DNA of 64,000 nt, from contig NZ_JPOS01000084.1 of assembly GCF_000759025.1 (NCBI RefSeq), forward strand, positions 62,001 through 126,000, written 5' to 3'. Shown one piece after another: positions 8,756 to 18,600 of this stretch; position 1 is the first letter of the stretch, and each line of letters opens with the position of its first letter. Origin of the DNA: Phaeodactylibacter xiamenensis. GTDB taxonomy: Bacteria > Bacteroidota > Bacteroidia > Chitinophagales > Saprospiraceae. A program made the translations under genes and the position numbers. The notes under the pieces were generated by a model that worked only from the letters and a program-made list of their open reading frames with translations, was not told the origin of the DNA and searched no databases.

Positions 8756-10177
8756 ATGTTGGCAGACAGGAAGATGACACCAGCCATTTGTAATCTACCT
8801 CCTAAAAAACTGAAAGCTTTGAGCAGACTGATCTTTCCACTATTTGTTTTGCTGAGTATTTCCGCTACAGCTCAGCCGGACAAGCCCCGCCCAAACATTA
8901 TTTTTGTAATGACCGATGACCTGGGCTACGGGGACCTGGGCAGCTACGGGCAGGACGTCATCCCCACGCCCTTTCTGGATCAAATGGCACGGGAAGGCAC
9001 GCGTTTTACGCAGGCTTATGCTGGTGCGCCGGTATGTGCACCTTCCCGATCCGTACTAATGACCGGTCAGCATAGCGGGCATACGCTAATCCGGGGCAAC
9101 TTTTCAGCGGTGGAAGTCCCTGAGCTCCCTAAGCCCAGGCGGATTCCGCTACGGCCTGAAGACACAACAGTTGCAGAAGTGCTCAAACAGGCCGGCTACA
9201 TCACGGGGATGTTTGGCAAATGGGGACTGGGAGAGGCAACCACCACCGGCGAGCCCAACCGACAGGGTTTTGACGAATGGATGGGCTTTCTCAATCAGCG
9301 CCGGGCACACAGCCATTATCCGGAATTCCTTTGGGAAAATCAGGACACGCTGAAGCTGTCCGGCAATACCAATGGGCAACGGGAGCAGCATACACACCCA
9401 TTGTTCACGGACTATGCACTGGACTTTATCGACCGGCATCATGATACCACTTTCTTCCTTTACCTGCCCTACTGTCTGCCGCATAGCGAAATCGCCGCCA
9501 CACAGCCATACGTTGATCTTTACCGAGACAAAAACTGGACAGACAAACAGCAACACTTTGCCGGTATGATTAGCATGATCGACAGCGATATGGGCCGCGT
9601 GCTGAACCTGCTCAAAGCACATGGCATTGCAGAAAACACCCTGGTATTCTTCTGCTCAGACAACGGAGCCGCCAACCGCTACGACGGTCTGTTCGATAGC
9701 TCCGGCGCGCTGCGGGGGCGCAAACGCGACATGTACGAAGGTGGCATTCGTACCCCAATGATTGCCTGGATGCCTGGATGCGTCCCGGAAGGAAAGGTCA
9801 GCGATTATCCGTGGTATTTCCCGGATGTACTCCCTACCCTGGCGGCTGTCTCGGGCGCTGAAGCACCTAAGGACATTGACGGCATGAATATCGCCCCGGT
9901 TTTGTTTGGGGAAGACATGCCGGTTTCCGACCGCTTCCTGTACTGGGAGTTTCATGAGAAAGGCTTCGACCAGGCGGTGCGATGGAAGAACTGGAAAGCA
10001 GTACGGCACGGTTTGAATGGCAAACTGGAATTGTACAACCTCACCGATGACCCAACGGAGAACAACGATGTCAGCCGGAAAAACAAAAAAATTGTCAAAA
10101 CCATAGAGACCTATCTTGCAGAAGCCCGCTCCCCTTCCATTTACTGGCCGGCGGGGAAAGCGGCACCCAGAGATTGA
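8756..10177 (+). CDS. Type I sulfatase (secreted, formylglycine-dependent)
   Basis: 473 residues. An N-terminal signal peptide (hydrophobic core about 24-37, cleavage after ATAQ) directs export. The metal-binding Asp pair is in VMTDDLGYGD (54-55). The formylglycine motif is C94-A-P-S-R within APVCAPSRSVLMTG. GMFGKWGLGE supplies the catalytic Lys region and FFCSDNGA the second metal site. Members hydrolyse sulfate esters, usually on glycans. It is the first gene of the plus-strand island and is followed by GH2 (47-bp gap). The start is uncertain: Met at 8774 or an in-frame TTG at 8819 would give a shorter, more typical signal peptide. Confidence 0.9.
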   Translation: MLADRKMTPAICNLPPKKLKALSRLIFPLFVLLSISATAQPDKPRPNIIFVMTDDLGYGDLGSYGQDVIPTPFLDQMAREGTRFTQAYAGAPVCAPSRSVLMTGQHSGHTLIRGNFSAVEVPELPKPRRIPLRPEDTTVAEVLKQAGYITGMFGKWGLGEATTTGEPNRQGFDEWMGFLNQRRAHSHYPEFLWENQDTLKLSGNTNGQREQHTHPLFTDYALDFIDRHHDTTFFLYLPYCLPHSEIAATQPYVDLYRDKNWTDKQQHFAGMISMIDSDMGRVLNLLKAHGIAENTLVFFCSDNGAANRYDGLFDSSGALRGRKRDMYEGGIRTPMIAWMPGCVPEGKVSDYPWYFPDVLPTLAAVSGAEAPKDIDGMNIAPVLFGEDMPVSDRFLYWEFHEKGFDQAVRWKNWKAVRHGLNGKLELYNLTDDPTENNDVSRKNKKIVKTIETYLAEARSPSIYWPAGKAAPRD

Positions 10178-10223
10178 CGGTCTGCTTGATCATTTTAAAC
10201 CAATCACCGAAAAACAATTCAAG

Positions 10224-12866
10224 ATGAAATATACCTGGCTTGGGCTTTTGAGCAGCCTTTTGTTGACTACCCTTCTTTCTGCCCAGGAATCCACTTTCAA
10301 TGCAGGTTGGAAGTTTCTGCTGGAGGAAAATGTAAGCATTAGCGCCCTGCCGGACTACTCTGGTGCCTGGACTACCGTCAATACGCCCCACACCTGGAAC
10401 CGGCTCGACGCCTTCGACGATGCGGACGGCTACCTAAGGTCAGTGGGGTGGTACCAAAAGCGGGTTTTCCTGCCGAAAACCGGGCAGGATCAACTATTGC
10501 TCAAGTTTGAAGGTGCTTATCAATGGGCCCAGGTTTATGTCAACAATCAACTGGCAGGCGAGCACAAAGGTGGGTATACGGCTTTTGCGGTGGATATCAC
10601 GCCCTATGTCCAACTGAATGCGGAGAATACCATCACCGTACGGGTAGACAGCCGGCACGATCCGGCTATTCCGCCTATGTCGGGAGATTTCACCTTCTAC
10701 GGGGGTATCTACCGGGATGTCTACCTCATCCGTAAAGGAGAGCGGCACTTCGACCGGATGGATGGCAGTACAAAGGGGGTTTACCTAAGCGCTCCGAAGG
10801 TGTCTAAACGATCGGCCTCCCTAAAGGTAAAAGCCCGTGTCCTTAATAAGTCAGCCAAAAGCGCCAAGCTCGCTCTCCAAACCTTGGTTTTCGATAAGAG
10901 CGGGGAACTGGTCGCGAAAGCAGAAACACCGATTAAACTAGGCAGCAACAGCCCTGGCATTGCAGAAATGGAGGTCATGGTCAGTCAGCCCGATCTTTGG
11001 TCGCCGGCACAGCCTAATTTGTACCGGGTGGAAGTCACGCTCCTCGATGAAAAAGGGAAAAACATTGACCTTTACACCAGCAAATACGGTTTCCGCTGGT
11101 TTGAGATGAACGAGGACCGGGCTTTTCTACTCAACGGGGAGCCGCTTGACCTTATCGGCACCAACCGGCATCAGGACTATCCGGGACTGGCCAATGCCCT
11201 ACCAGACCAGCTCCACCGCCGGGACATGGAAATCCTGAAAGCCATGGGCGGCAATTTTATTCGTATTGCGCATTATCCGCAAGACCCGGCCCTGCTTGAG
11301 GCTTGTGACGAACTCGGCATTCTGGTCTGGGAAGAAATCCCCATCGTCAATTCCATCACCGTTTCCGAAGACTTTACTAAAGTCAGCACCCGCAACCTGC
11401 AGGAGATGATCCGGCAGCACCATAACCATCCAAGTGTCATTATGTGGGGCTTTATGAATGAGGTGCTGCTCCGCCTGAAAAACGGGCTAAAAGGCAATCC
11501 CGGTATTACCGAAGCCGACTACCTGAAAGCAGTGGAAAAGCTCACCCACCATCTCAATGGCGTCGCAAAAGCAGAAGACCCCACCAGATGGACGACTATC
11601 GCCCATCATGGCAACTATGAGCTGTACGAAGAGGCGGGCATGAATGACATCACGGATGTGGTAGGCTGGAACCTCTACTACGGCTGGTACTCCGAAAATA
11701 TGCCCAAGGCTGGTGAATTCCTCGACCGTTTTCACGAAGACCATCCGGACAAGGGCATTATCGTGGCCGAATACGGAGGCGGCAGTGACCCACGCATCCA
11801 CGCTGCGAACCCCAAACGCTTTGACTTTACCGTGGAATGGCAAACGATGATCCACGCCAGCTATTACCAGCAGATCATCGCCCGCCCGCACGTGATGGGC
11901 GGAGCAATCTGGAACTTTGCCGACTTTGGATCCGAGGGCAGAAAAGACCCGGTGCCTCATATCAACAGCAAAGGCATACTGCACCATGACCGTACTCCAA
12001 AAGACAGTTACCTTTACTATCAGGCAGCTTTATCGCAACAGCCTTACCTGCAAATTGGCAGTCAGGACTGGCGCTACCGAGTCGGTTTTGCGGATGAAAC
12101 CAACACCTTCACCCAACCGGTCTGGATTTTCTCCAATCAGCCGGCCGTTGAAGTGGTGGTGAATGGTAATGTCTTGGGCACTTTCGAAACCGACAATTAC
12201 CACACCGTGGTAGGGGTCCCTTTCCGGGAAGGCACCAACCTTATTGAGGTCAGCGCAGGCAAAGGCTTGTCCCGGCAAAGTGAGTTTTATGCACAGGCCA
12301 TCCCGTCTAACCTCAGCAATCTTTCCATCAAGGATATTGACCTGCGTATGAACCTGGGGGCGCACTTTCACTACACGGATATGCTCACCAAAGAAACCTG
12401 GCTCCCCGAGCGTGCCTATCAGCCGGGGTCCTTCGGGTTTGTGGATGGTGCTGCGCTGATGAGCTGGAAAGGCTTCCGGGTGGGCAGTGACAAAGAGATT
12501 TTCGGTTCCGATAACGAGCCCGTTTACCAGACCCACCGCGATACCTTCACTACTTTTCGGGCAGATGTGCCGGATGGTTGGTACAAAGTCACCCTCCACT
12601 TTGCCGAGGTGTACAGCAAGTCCGGCCGGGAAAAGCTGGCTTACAATCTTGGCGCTGAGGGGAATGAAGCCGAAGTGGTTGCAGATCGCCTGTTCCACAT
12701 CAGCGCCAACGGAGAAAGGGTACGTTCTGCTGTGCAACTGGAAGACGTTCAGGCTACCGCTATTACCTTTCAGGCGAAAGCCACCGGGCAACAAGGACTG
12801 AGGATTGAACTGGAACCGGAAATCGGCACCACTTTTCTGAGCGGGATTGCCATTCGCGGACTTTAA
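10224..12866 (+). CDS. Glycoside hydrolase family 2 with C-terminal malectin-like domain
   Basis: 880 residues from the ATG at 10224, which gives a clean signal peptide (residues 1-20, ending LSAQ). The GH2 sugar-binding, immunoglobulin-like and TIM-barrel domains come in order. The general acid/base is E413 in MWGFMNEV and the nucleophile E516 in IIVAEYGGG. After the barrel (about residue 610) come a beta-sandwich with the Asn/Val-rich pattern of DUF4982-type domains and a malectin-like carbohydrate-binding module (about 700-880, VTLHFAEVYSKSGREKLAYN). Family members are beta-galactosidases, beta-glucuronidases and relatives; which one is unclear. It lies between sulfatase and GH28 genes and probably removes terminal residues of the same glycan. 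Confidence 0.92.
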   Translation: MKYTWLGLLSSLLLTTLLSAQESTFNAGWKFLLEENVSISALPDYSGAWTTVNTPHTWNRLDAFDDADGYLRSVGWYQKRVFLPKTGQDQLLLKFEGAYQWAQVYVNNQLAGEHKGGYTAFAVDITPYVQLNAENTITVRVDSRHDPAIPPMSGDFTFYGGIYRDVYLIRKGERHFDRMDGSTKGVYLSAPKVSKRSASLKVKARVLNKSAKSAKLALQTLVFDKSGELVAKAETPIKLGSNSPGIAEMEVMVSQPDLWSPAQPNLYRVEVTLLDEKGKNIDLYTSKYGFRWFEMNEDRAFLLNGEPLDLIGTNRHQDYPGLANALPDQLHRRDMEILKAMGGNFIRIAHYPQDPALLEACDELGILVWEEIPIVNSITVSEDFTKVSTRNLQEMIRQHHNHPSVIMWGFMNEVLLRLKNGLKGNPGITEADYLKAVEKLTHHLNGVAKAEDPTRWTTIAHHGNYELYEEAGMNDITDVVGWNLYYGWYSENMPKAGEFLDRFHEDHPDKGIIVAEYGGGSDPRIHAANPKRFDFTVEWQTMIHASYYQQIIARPHVMGGAIWNFADFGSEGRKDPVPHINSKGILHHDRTPKDSYLYYQAALSQQPYLQIGSQDWRYRVGFADETNTFTQPVWIFSNQPAVEVVVNGNVLGTFETDNYHTVVGVPFREGTNLIEVSAGKGLSRQSEFYAQAIPSNLSNLSIKDIDLRMNLGAHFHYTDMLTKETWLPERAYQPGSFGFVDGAALMSWKGFRVGSDKEIFGSDNEPVYQTHRDTFTTFRADVPDGWYKVTLHFAEVYSKSGREKLAYNLGAEGNEAEVVADRLFHISANGERVRSAVQLEDVQATAITFQAKATGQQGLRIELEPEIGTTFLSGIAIRGL

Positions 12867-12875
12867 CACCTGATC

Positions 12876-13383
12876 ATGAAGCGATTCAGAACTCTGATTC
12901 TACTTACCACCCTCGCCCTGCCCTTTTCCCTTTTGGCTCAGGCACAGACGATTTTTGCCGTACAGGAGTATGGTGCAAAAGGAGACGGAGCCACGGTGAA
13001 TACCCAGGCCATTCAGGCTGCCATTAACGCAGCCCACGAAGCTGGCGGCGGAAGGGTACTCATCAGCGGCGGCACCTTTTTAAGCGGGACGCTTGTCCTC
13101 AGAAGTGGCGTTGAAATCCACGTTACAGCCGGAGACACTTTACTTGGCAGCCCCTATCTGCGGGACTATCCGGATATGGAACAGCGGACCATCCGTTCCT
13201 ACACGGAACGCTACAGCCGCAAAGCGTTTATCTACGCCGAGAGCGCTACCGACATCGCCCTTACCGGACGAGGCATGATACACGGCAATAGCTATGCTCC
13301 GGAGTTCAAAGCCGCCGAGCATGACCGGGACAAGCCGCTGGGCATGCGCCTCATCTCCTGCAAGCGCGTAAAAGTGGAAGCAG
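12876..13383 (+). pseudogene. GH28 polygalacturonase-like gene, 5' third only
   Basis: About 169 residues of a pectin-lyase-fold GH28 protein: signal peptide (1-23), the AVQEYGAKGDGATVNTQAIQ start of the right-handed helix, and EAGGGRVLISGGTFLSGTL. It is cut after GMRLISCKRVKVE, before the catalytic Asp residues (NPD, DD) of the family, so it cannot be active. The sequence switches at about 13384, without a gap, into the GH78 gene in another frame; the open frame reads on to a stop at 13404-13406. It starts 9 bp after the GH2 stop. A deletion that fused two formerly separate genes is the simplest explanation. Confidence 0.85.
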
Positions 13384-14589
13384 GATACACTCGACAAGAT
13401 TCTTGAGGTTGGAGAGCGGACCATCTGCCTTTGTGCTCACGATACCTATATGGATTGCCCCTACTACGAGGAGAGTCAGTTTGGAGGCGACACCCGGGTG
13501 CAGGCATTGATCAGCTATGTGCTGTTCGGGGATGCCCGTTTGGGTAAAAACGCTATCGAGCAATTTTCCTGGTCACTCAACAGCGAGGGCTTTTTGTCAG
13601 CCCGCTACCCGACCAATTCCACCTACTACATCCCCAACTACAGCCTGTACTGGATTGGGATGCTGCACGACTATATGATGTACGCGGGCGACCAGGCATT
13701 CATCCGGCAGAAGCTGCCGGTTGCCCGCATTTTACTGGGCTACTTTTTGGACCGGCTGCGAGAGGATGGTACCGTCCGGCGGCCTGATTACCACAACTTC
13801 GTGGACTGGGCATTCCCAAGAGGCGAAGCGCCCTCTGATGACAACGGCTATGCTGCACTGGTCGACCTCCATTTATTACTTGCCTTGCAGTGGGCGATGG
13901 AGCTGGAAACTTACGCCGGCGACTTCCACTATTACAATCAGTATCAGAGCGCAGCCGAGGGCCTTATAGAAGCAATCCCGAAGTACTATTGGAACAGCAG
14001 TCGTCAACTCTATACCGACACCCCGGAGGGCATCCACTACTCTACCCATACCAACCACCTTGCTATACTCACCGGTATTGTACAAGGGGAAGCCGCCGCT
14101 CAGCTCATGCGCCGCGCCCTGACCGACACCACTCTGACACAACCCACAGTCTACTGGCAATTCTATCAGTTTGAAGCCCTACGGGCCGCCGGATTAGGGC
14201 AGGAATACCTTGATAATCTGGGCATTTGGAAAACGATGCTTCGCGCCGGGGTCACCACCTGGCCGGAAACCACCTTGCGCAGCCGCTCAGAGTGCCACGC
14301 ATGGGGGGCGAGCCCAAACTACCATTTGTACGCCATTGCTGCGGGTGTAAAGCCAGCTGCGCCCGGGTTTGAGGCCGTACGGGTCGCGCCTCAGCTGGGA
14401 GAAGACCAAACGCTACAGTGCACCCACCCCCACCCCAGGGGAAGCATCGGCCTGAAACTCACTCTTAAAGATGGAAAGCTACGTGGAACCATCGAATTAC
14501 CAGCAGGCACCACTGGCGAATTGATTACGGAAACGGGCGCCATCGAACTTACGACCGGAACCAACAGGCTAAATCTTACAAAACATTAA
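13384..14589 (+). pseudogene. GH78 alpha-L-rhamnosidase, 3' part only
   Basis: The frame from GAT at 13384 reads DTLDKILEVGERTICLCAH and then DTYMDCPYYEESQFGGDTR, the catalytic six-hairpin domain of GH78 rhamnosidases, with the acidic residues of that motif present. The C-terminal beta-sandwich is complete (SRSECHAWGASPNYHL onwards). The N-terminal beta-domains (roughly half of a normal ~900-residue enzyme) are missing, and no start codon precedes the conserved block. An internal ATG at 13450 could allow a 379-residue product, but it would cut inside the catalytic domain. Its presence implies that the island once acted on an L-rhamnose-containing glycan. Confidence 0.85.
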
Positions 14590-14600
14590 AAATCAATTAC

Positions 14601-15327
14601 ATGCAACTTTCAAAACCGGAACAGATGGGCAAAATACTTTTTACACAAAGCAGGTATTTTACCCTAATCTTCCTTTTCTGTTCTTTTGCCTGCGTGTCCG
14701 TAGCTCATACCTATTCCTACGTATCAGACGGCTACCTAAAAGCTGTGGAAATGGACTGGAGGATACACTCGTGTACAAATTGAAAAGCGGCCAGGTGCGC
14801 ACCTTTGTACTGAAAAAGACAGCAGCCGAACCCGTTTATATCTATGATCTTCCCGAGAACCAGTGGCGGAACGGATGCATATACCGCATGCAAGCTTCAT
14901 TACTCTGCGAAGGCCAGCCCCTCACCCTGCACCGCATCGTTTCGGCACAGCAGTCGTACTACGAGCCTTATCACATCAATGGTGTTACTATCTTTTTCGA
15001 TGCCGTGAATGATATTGAGGACTTCATTAAAGACAACCATGGTTCCAAGGGCATGGCAGCTACCGCATGTGGGCAGGCACAGCAGCACAAGGCTTCGCCC
15101 GCTACCAGCCCGATCTGCAAGCGGGGCGATACCTTATCTCACTGCATCCCGATGCTCACCCTACCTTGCCCTACAGCGAGGAAGCCACTGAAATGCTTCG
15201 GGTGCGGATCATGACCATTGAAGGCTTACAGGAGTTGGACTGGCATCCCTCCGAGTCAAGGACAATCGGAGAATTTCATTTAGCAGGAGGTCAGGAAAGC
15301 GTTCTCGATATCTGCACAAAAGGGAGC
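14601..15327 (+). pseudogene. Broken secreted protein of unrecognised family, fused to a sulfatase remnant
   Basis: A signal-peptide-like start (hydrophobic segment within residues 15-35) leads into three consecutive frames that form one protein only if two frameshifts are repaired. The first break is at about 14760: VEMDW in one frame, DTLVYKLKSGQVRTFVLKK in the next. The second is at about 15045, where a 14-bp segment beginning CATGG is followed by a second CATGG; removing it restores DNHGSYRMWAGTAAQGF. The protein continues to about 15327 and then runs in frame into sulfatase sequence. No catalytic motif is recognised, so the original function is unknown. Confidence 0.6.
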
Positions 15328-16506
15328 CAGGGGTTGGTGTTTGCTAATGCTTACACCGGTTCACCCGTTTGTGCGCCCTACCGCTCCACACTGATGGAAG
15401 GGCTGCACGCCGGGCACACCCTGGTGCGCAATAATCGCTCTTTGCAGCGCGAGCTGGTCAATTTTAACGACTCCACCTTCACCGTGGCGCAACTGCTGAA
15501 AGACGCTGGCTACCGCACCGGGCTGTTTGGCAAATGGGGCCTGGCGGAGGCAGGCACTTCAGGCATCCCAAACCAGCAGGGGTTTGATACTTTTTACGGC
15601 TTTCTTGATCAGCGTAAGGCACACCATTATTATGTGGATTCCCTGTGGGAAAATGAGCAGGAAATCCCTGTACCACTCTCCGAAGCACAGCAATACAGCT
15701 CCGCCGACTGGTACTTTGATAAGGCCAGGGACTTTATTCGGAAAGAGGCAACAACGGATGCGCCCTTTTTTGCTTACATCCCCACCCAATTACCCCACCT
15801 GTACATGCCCTACGAACCGGCGGAAATCTATAAGGATAAGCCCTGGCTCGTTGGCGACAAACGCTGGGCGACCATGATCCACACCATCGATCAGCAAATG
15901 GGGCAATTGCTTGATTTAGTAGACTCCCTGGGCATTGCCGAAAATACACTGATCGTGTTTATGAGCGACAACGGGGGTGGCAACGGGCAGCGCCATTTCT
16001 ACCACGATGTGCGATTTTTCAACTCCAATGGCCCTTTTCGGGGTATGAAGCGCGACTTGTTTGAGGGCGGGATTCGGGTGCCACTCATCGCCCAATGGGA
16101 AGGTGTTATTGAGGCTGGAAAGGTCAGTGCAGAGCCTGTGGCCTACTACGACTTCATGGCTACGGCGGGAGAATTGGCAGAAAATCCACCCCAAAGAACA
16201 GATGGTAAAAGTTGGGTGCCCCTGCTTACAGGCAAAGCCGATACGCTGGCCCGTGAATTCCTATACTGGGAATTTCCCTATATGGACCAGCCTAATGCTA
16301 AATTTGCGGTGCGCATGGGCAAATGGAAAGGGGTAAAGGAATGGATGGGTGGCCCCTTGCAAATCTACAACCTCGAAGAAGACCCCGAAGAGTTGTACAA
16401 CTGGCACTACGAGCGTGCGGATTTGGTAGAAGAGTTTGAAGCCATTATTTTAGAGGAGCATGAGCCAAGCCCCTTTTGGCCAATTAGGGGAGAAAAAAAG
16501 CGGTAA
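15328..16506 (+). pseudogene. Type I sulfatase lacking its N-terminus
   Basis: Sulfatase homology begins at LVFANAYTGSPVCAPYRSTLMEG and continues to the normal C-terminus (LEEDPEELYNWHYE and SPFWP). The formylglycine motif is C-A-P-Y-R, which fits the CxPxR core but has Tyr where Ser, Thr or Ala is usual. The first ~70 residues of a sulfatase, including the signal peptide and the DD metal ligands, are missing and replaced by part of an unrelated gene, so catalysis is unlikely. The rest is closely related in plan to the sulfatase at 8756: LFGKWGLAEAGTSG in place of MFGKWGLGEATTTG, and QQGFDTFYGFLDQRKAHHYY in place of the corresponding QRRAHSHY stretch. Confidence 0.85.
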
Positions 16507-16627
16507 GCTCAAAAAAATAGTATTTTGACAGCTTTGCTAAATCATGCCCCCCCCTGAAAGAACCTAAAGTTATCATTGATTAGAAACCATGTGGTTATCG
16601 ATTCACCATTTAAAATAGTAGCAAACC

Positions 16628-17383
16628 ATGCGGATCAAGTTTATTATTTTTCTCGTTCCCACCATTTTCTTTTCGGTAGCTGCCGTTGCCCAAAAAATCG
16701 ACAGATCAGAAGTCAAACCGGCAATGACGGAATTCTGGGACAATGAACCCGAAGTTGTTACCCCCGGAGAAACATACGGCGCTCCGCCTTCGGATGCAAT
16801 TATCCTTTTTGATGGAACAGATTTCTCAGAATGGCTTTCAAAAGACGGTGGGGAGGTAGAATGGGCGCTGGATGAAGGGGCGATGACTGTAAACCCCGGA
16901 AAAGGCTACATTTCCACCAAAAAGAAATTTGGGAGTATTCAGTTACATATTGAATGGCGCGCTCCGGCTGATAATAACAAAGAAGGTCAGGCAGGAGGCA
17001 ACAGCGGTATCTTTCTTATGGAACGGTACGAAGTACAGGTACTGAATTCCCATGAGAACAGAACCTATAGTAATGGTCAAGCGGCCTCGGTCTATAAGCA
17101 GTACTCTCCAATGGTCAATGCGTCGCGTCCAAAAGGGGAATGGCAAACGTACGATATCATCTTTACGGCTCCCACATTCAAAAAGAACGGCGCTGTTGAA
17201 AACAAAGCCAAATTGACCGTAATCCATAACGGGATCGTCGTGCAGAACGCCGTTGAACTTGATGGTAGTACAGTTTACAAAGGCACGCCCTATTACATCC
17301 CTCATGGCGAAGCACCTATCATGCTCCAGGATCACGGCGATCTGGTAAGCTTTAGAAATATCTGGGTCAGAGCGCTGCGGTGA
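16628..17383 (+). CDS. Secreted DUF1080 (3-keto-disaccharide hydrolase-like) protein
   Basis: 251 residues, full length. A signal peptide (1-23) precedes a concanavalin-like beta-sandwich of the DUF1080 / 3-keto-disaccharide hydrolase family. Typical motifs are AIILFDGTDFSEW, ALDEGAMTVNPGKG, GNSGIFLMERYEVQVLNS, and the terminal PYYIPHGEAPIMLQDHG and SFRNIWVRAL. Some members cleave 3-keto-glucosides made by Gfo/Idh/MocA dehydrogenases, and two such dehydrogenase genes occur in this window (33710, 38523), so a keto-sugar route is a reasonable inference. Its base composition is more AT-rich than that of the neighbouring GH genes. Confidence 0.88.
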   Translation: MRIKFIIFLVPTIFFSVAAVAQKIDRSEVKPAMTEFWDNEPEVVTPGETYGAPPSDAIILFDGTDFSEWLSKDGGEVEWALDEGAMTVNPGKGYISTKKKFGSIQLHIEWRAPADNNKEGQAGGNSGIFLMERYEVQVLNSHENRTYSNGQAASVYKQYSPMVNASRPKGEWQTYDIIFTAPTFKKNGAVENKAKLTVIHNGIVVQNAVELDGSTVYKGTPYYIPHGEAPIMLQDHGDLVSFRNIWVRALR

Positions 17384-17385
17384 TT

Positions 17386-17493
17386 GCTGAACATGCCATT
17401 GAAAACAACATTGATGTGCAGGATGTGGAGTATGCCAAAATTAAGGTTGACTTGGAAGAGAGAGGGCAAATTCTAAACTTAAAGCAACCTTGA
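17386..17493 (+). pseudogene. 3' tail of an unidentified gene
   Basis: Directly after the DUF1080 stop, one frame reads AEHAIENNIDVQDVEYAKIK and on to DLEERGQILNLKQP and a stop: about 35 protein-like residues with no start. It looks like the last codons of a lost gene left behind by a deletion that ended next to DUF1080. The parent family is not recognised. Confidence 0.35.
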
Positions 17494-17506
17494 AACAGGC
17501 AGGAAA

Positions 17507-18085
17507 TCAACTCCCAGGCAGTTTTTCTCCAATGGAGGAAAGATGTGCAATTTTATTGATCCTGTTCATTCTGGTTTTCTGCGTTTTAGTCAGTTTGATC
17601 CACCGCAGGACGAACCGCTTACTTGAGTCATTGATTTGGTCAAAAAAGCCTTTTGCTCCCTCTAATTGTTGTAATGCAGCATTCAGATCGTCTGGAATTA
17701 CCAAATTATCCACATCGTCCATAAAATTCCAAAGCCAGCTTTCTTTTCCAGATTGAATGGATTGAAGGCCTGCCTCGTGCATACGGTTTTCATCCATTAG
17801 TTTTTGCGCACGATCTTTATATGTTTTTGCCCAATGCTGCGCTTTCCTGGGCGCGATAAGCTGCATGGTACGTGTTTCATCGAGCTTTCTGCGGATGCCA
17901 TCAATCCAGCCGAAGCATAAAAGCTCATCCAGCACCTCCTCCCGTGAATCGTATTTCCCAACTTCTGATTTTTTGTAGGTTACGAGCCAAACGCTTTCAC
18001 TTTGAGGGTAGTTTTTCAGTAGCCACTGCCTTAGTTCCTCCGATGATTTGACCTCCACTTTTTCGAAGTGCTCTGTTTTAATCAT
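17507..18085 (-). CDS. YdeI/OmpD-associated family protein
   Basis: 192 residues, the usual length of the YdeI / bacteriocin-protection (OmpD-associated) family. Recognisable parts are the N-terminal SSEELRQWLLKNYPQSESVW, the FGWIDGIRRKLDE motif, and WAKTYKDRAQKL; the C-terminal helix of the family ends in KTRMNRINKIA. The molecular function of the family is not known; links to resistance against antimicrobial peptides come from E. coli work. It points against the surrounding sugar genes and is AT-richer, so it may have been acquired separately. Start ATG at 18085. Confidence 0.82.
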   Translation of the reverse strand: MIKTEHFEKVEVKSSEELRQWLLKNYPQSESVWLVTYKKSEVGKYDSREEVLDELLCFGWIDGIRRKLDETRTMQLIAPRKAQHWAKTYKDRAQKLMDENRMHEAGLQSIQSGKESWLWNFMDDVDNLVIPDDLNAALQQLEGAKGFFDQINDSSKRFVLRWIKLTKTQKTRMNRINKIAHLSSIGEKLPGS

Positions 18086-18163
18086 AGCGTTAACGGTTCA
18101 TTTGAAAAGTGAAATGAAAGGGAAAGGTTATAAGTTTACGATTTACAAGATGATCTGCTTGTT

Positions 18164-18592
18164 TTACTTCCCTGGGGATTTATGGTCGTAACTCAGTACC
18201 CGTTTCAACTTCCACTGGTCCTTTTCAAGGATCCAAACATGGCTAAATTTAGCCGTACTCGTCAAATATTTAGGCTTGCCTGGCTCTTCTCCGTAGAACT
18301 CATGCACCCCTTTTTGTATGGCACCGTACAGCTCCCCCTTGGAATACAATGGAAAAACCTCCATGCTTCCATCCACCAAAACCCGAGTGGGCTTGTAGTT
18401 CATATTACACAGGTTGGGGATGTTCCGGATGAAGTTTTCCTTTGAATCCAGGAGTCCGCTTTGGTCATGGTAAAACTCAAAATCATCACTAATCAAAACC
18501 CTTAATTGGGCCGTATCACATTCGTTGAAACCGAGATTGAAAACCAGGCTATCTTTCTGCTTTATAGTTCTGCGAATAATTCCTGTAGCTTA
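18164..18592 (-). pseudogene. NTF2-like (DUF4440-type) protein, frameshifted and 5'-truncated
   Basis: An SnoaL/DUF4440-like domain: ISDDFEFYHDQSGL, VLVDGSMEVFPLY, and the C-terminal HVWILEKDQWKLKRVLSYDH. The main frame (18164-18496) has only a TTG start, but homology continues upstream as FNLGFNECDTAQLRVL. At a run of five A at 18540-18544 it shifts frame into RRTIKQKDSLVF, then meets a stop at 18591-18593. Upstream of that the sequence belongs to the oppositely oriented GH116 gene. The small-molecule binding role of such domains is general; the substrate is unknown. Both genes lost their 5' ends at the same joint. Confidence 0.65.
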
Positions 18593-18600
18593 CCATCATC

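Noticed and set aside
13383-14772. Shared 11-12-bp sequence GGATACACTCG at two breakpoints (13383 and 14760) as a recombination site
   Set aside because: Both include GATACACTC, the codons for Asp-Thr-Leu in frame in each gene; no third break carries it and 12-mers recur by chance in 64 kb.
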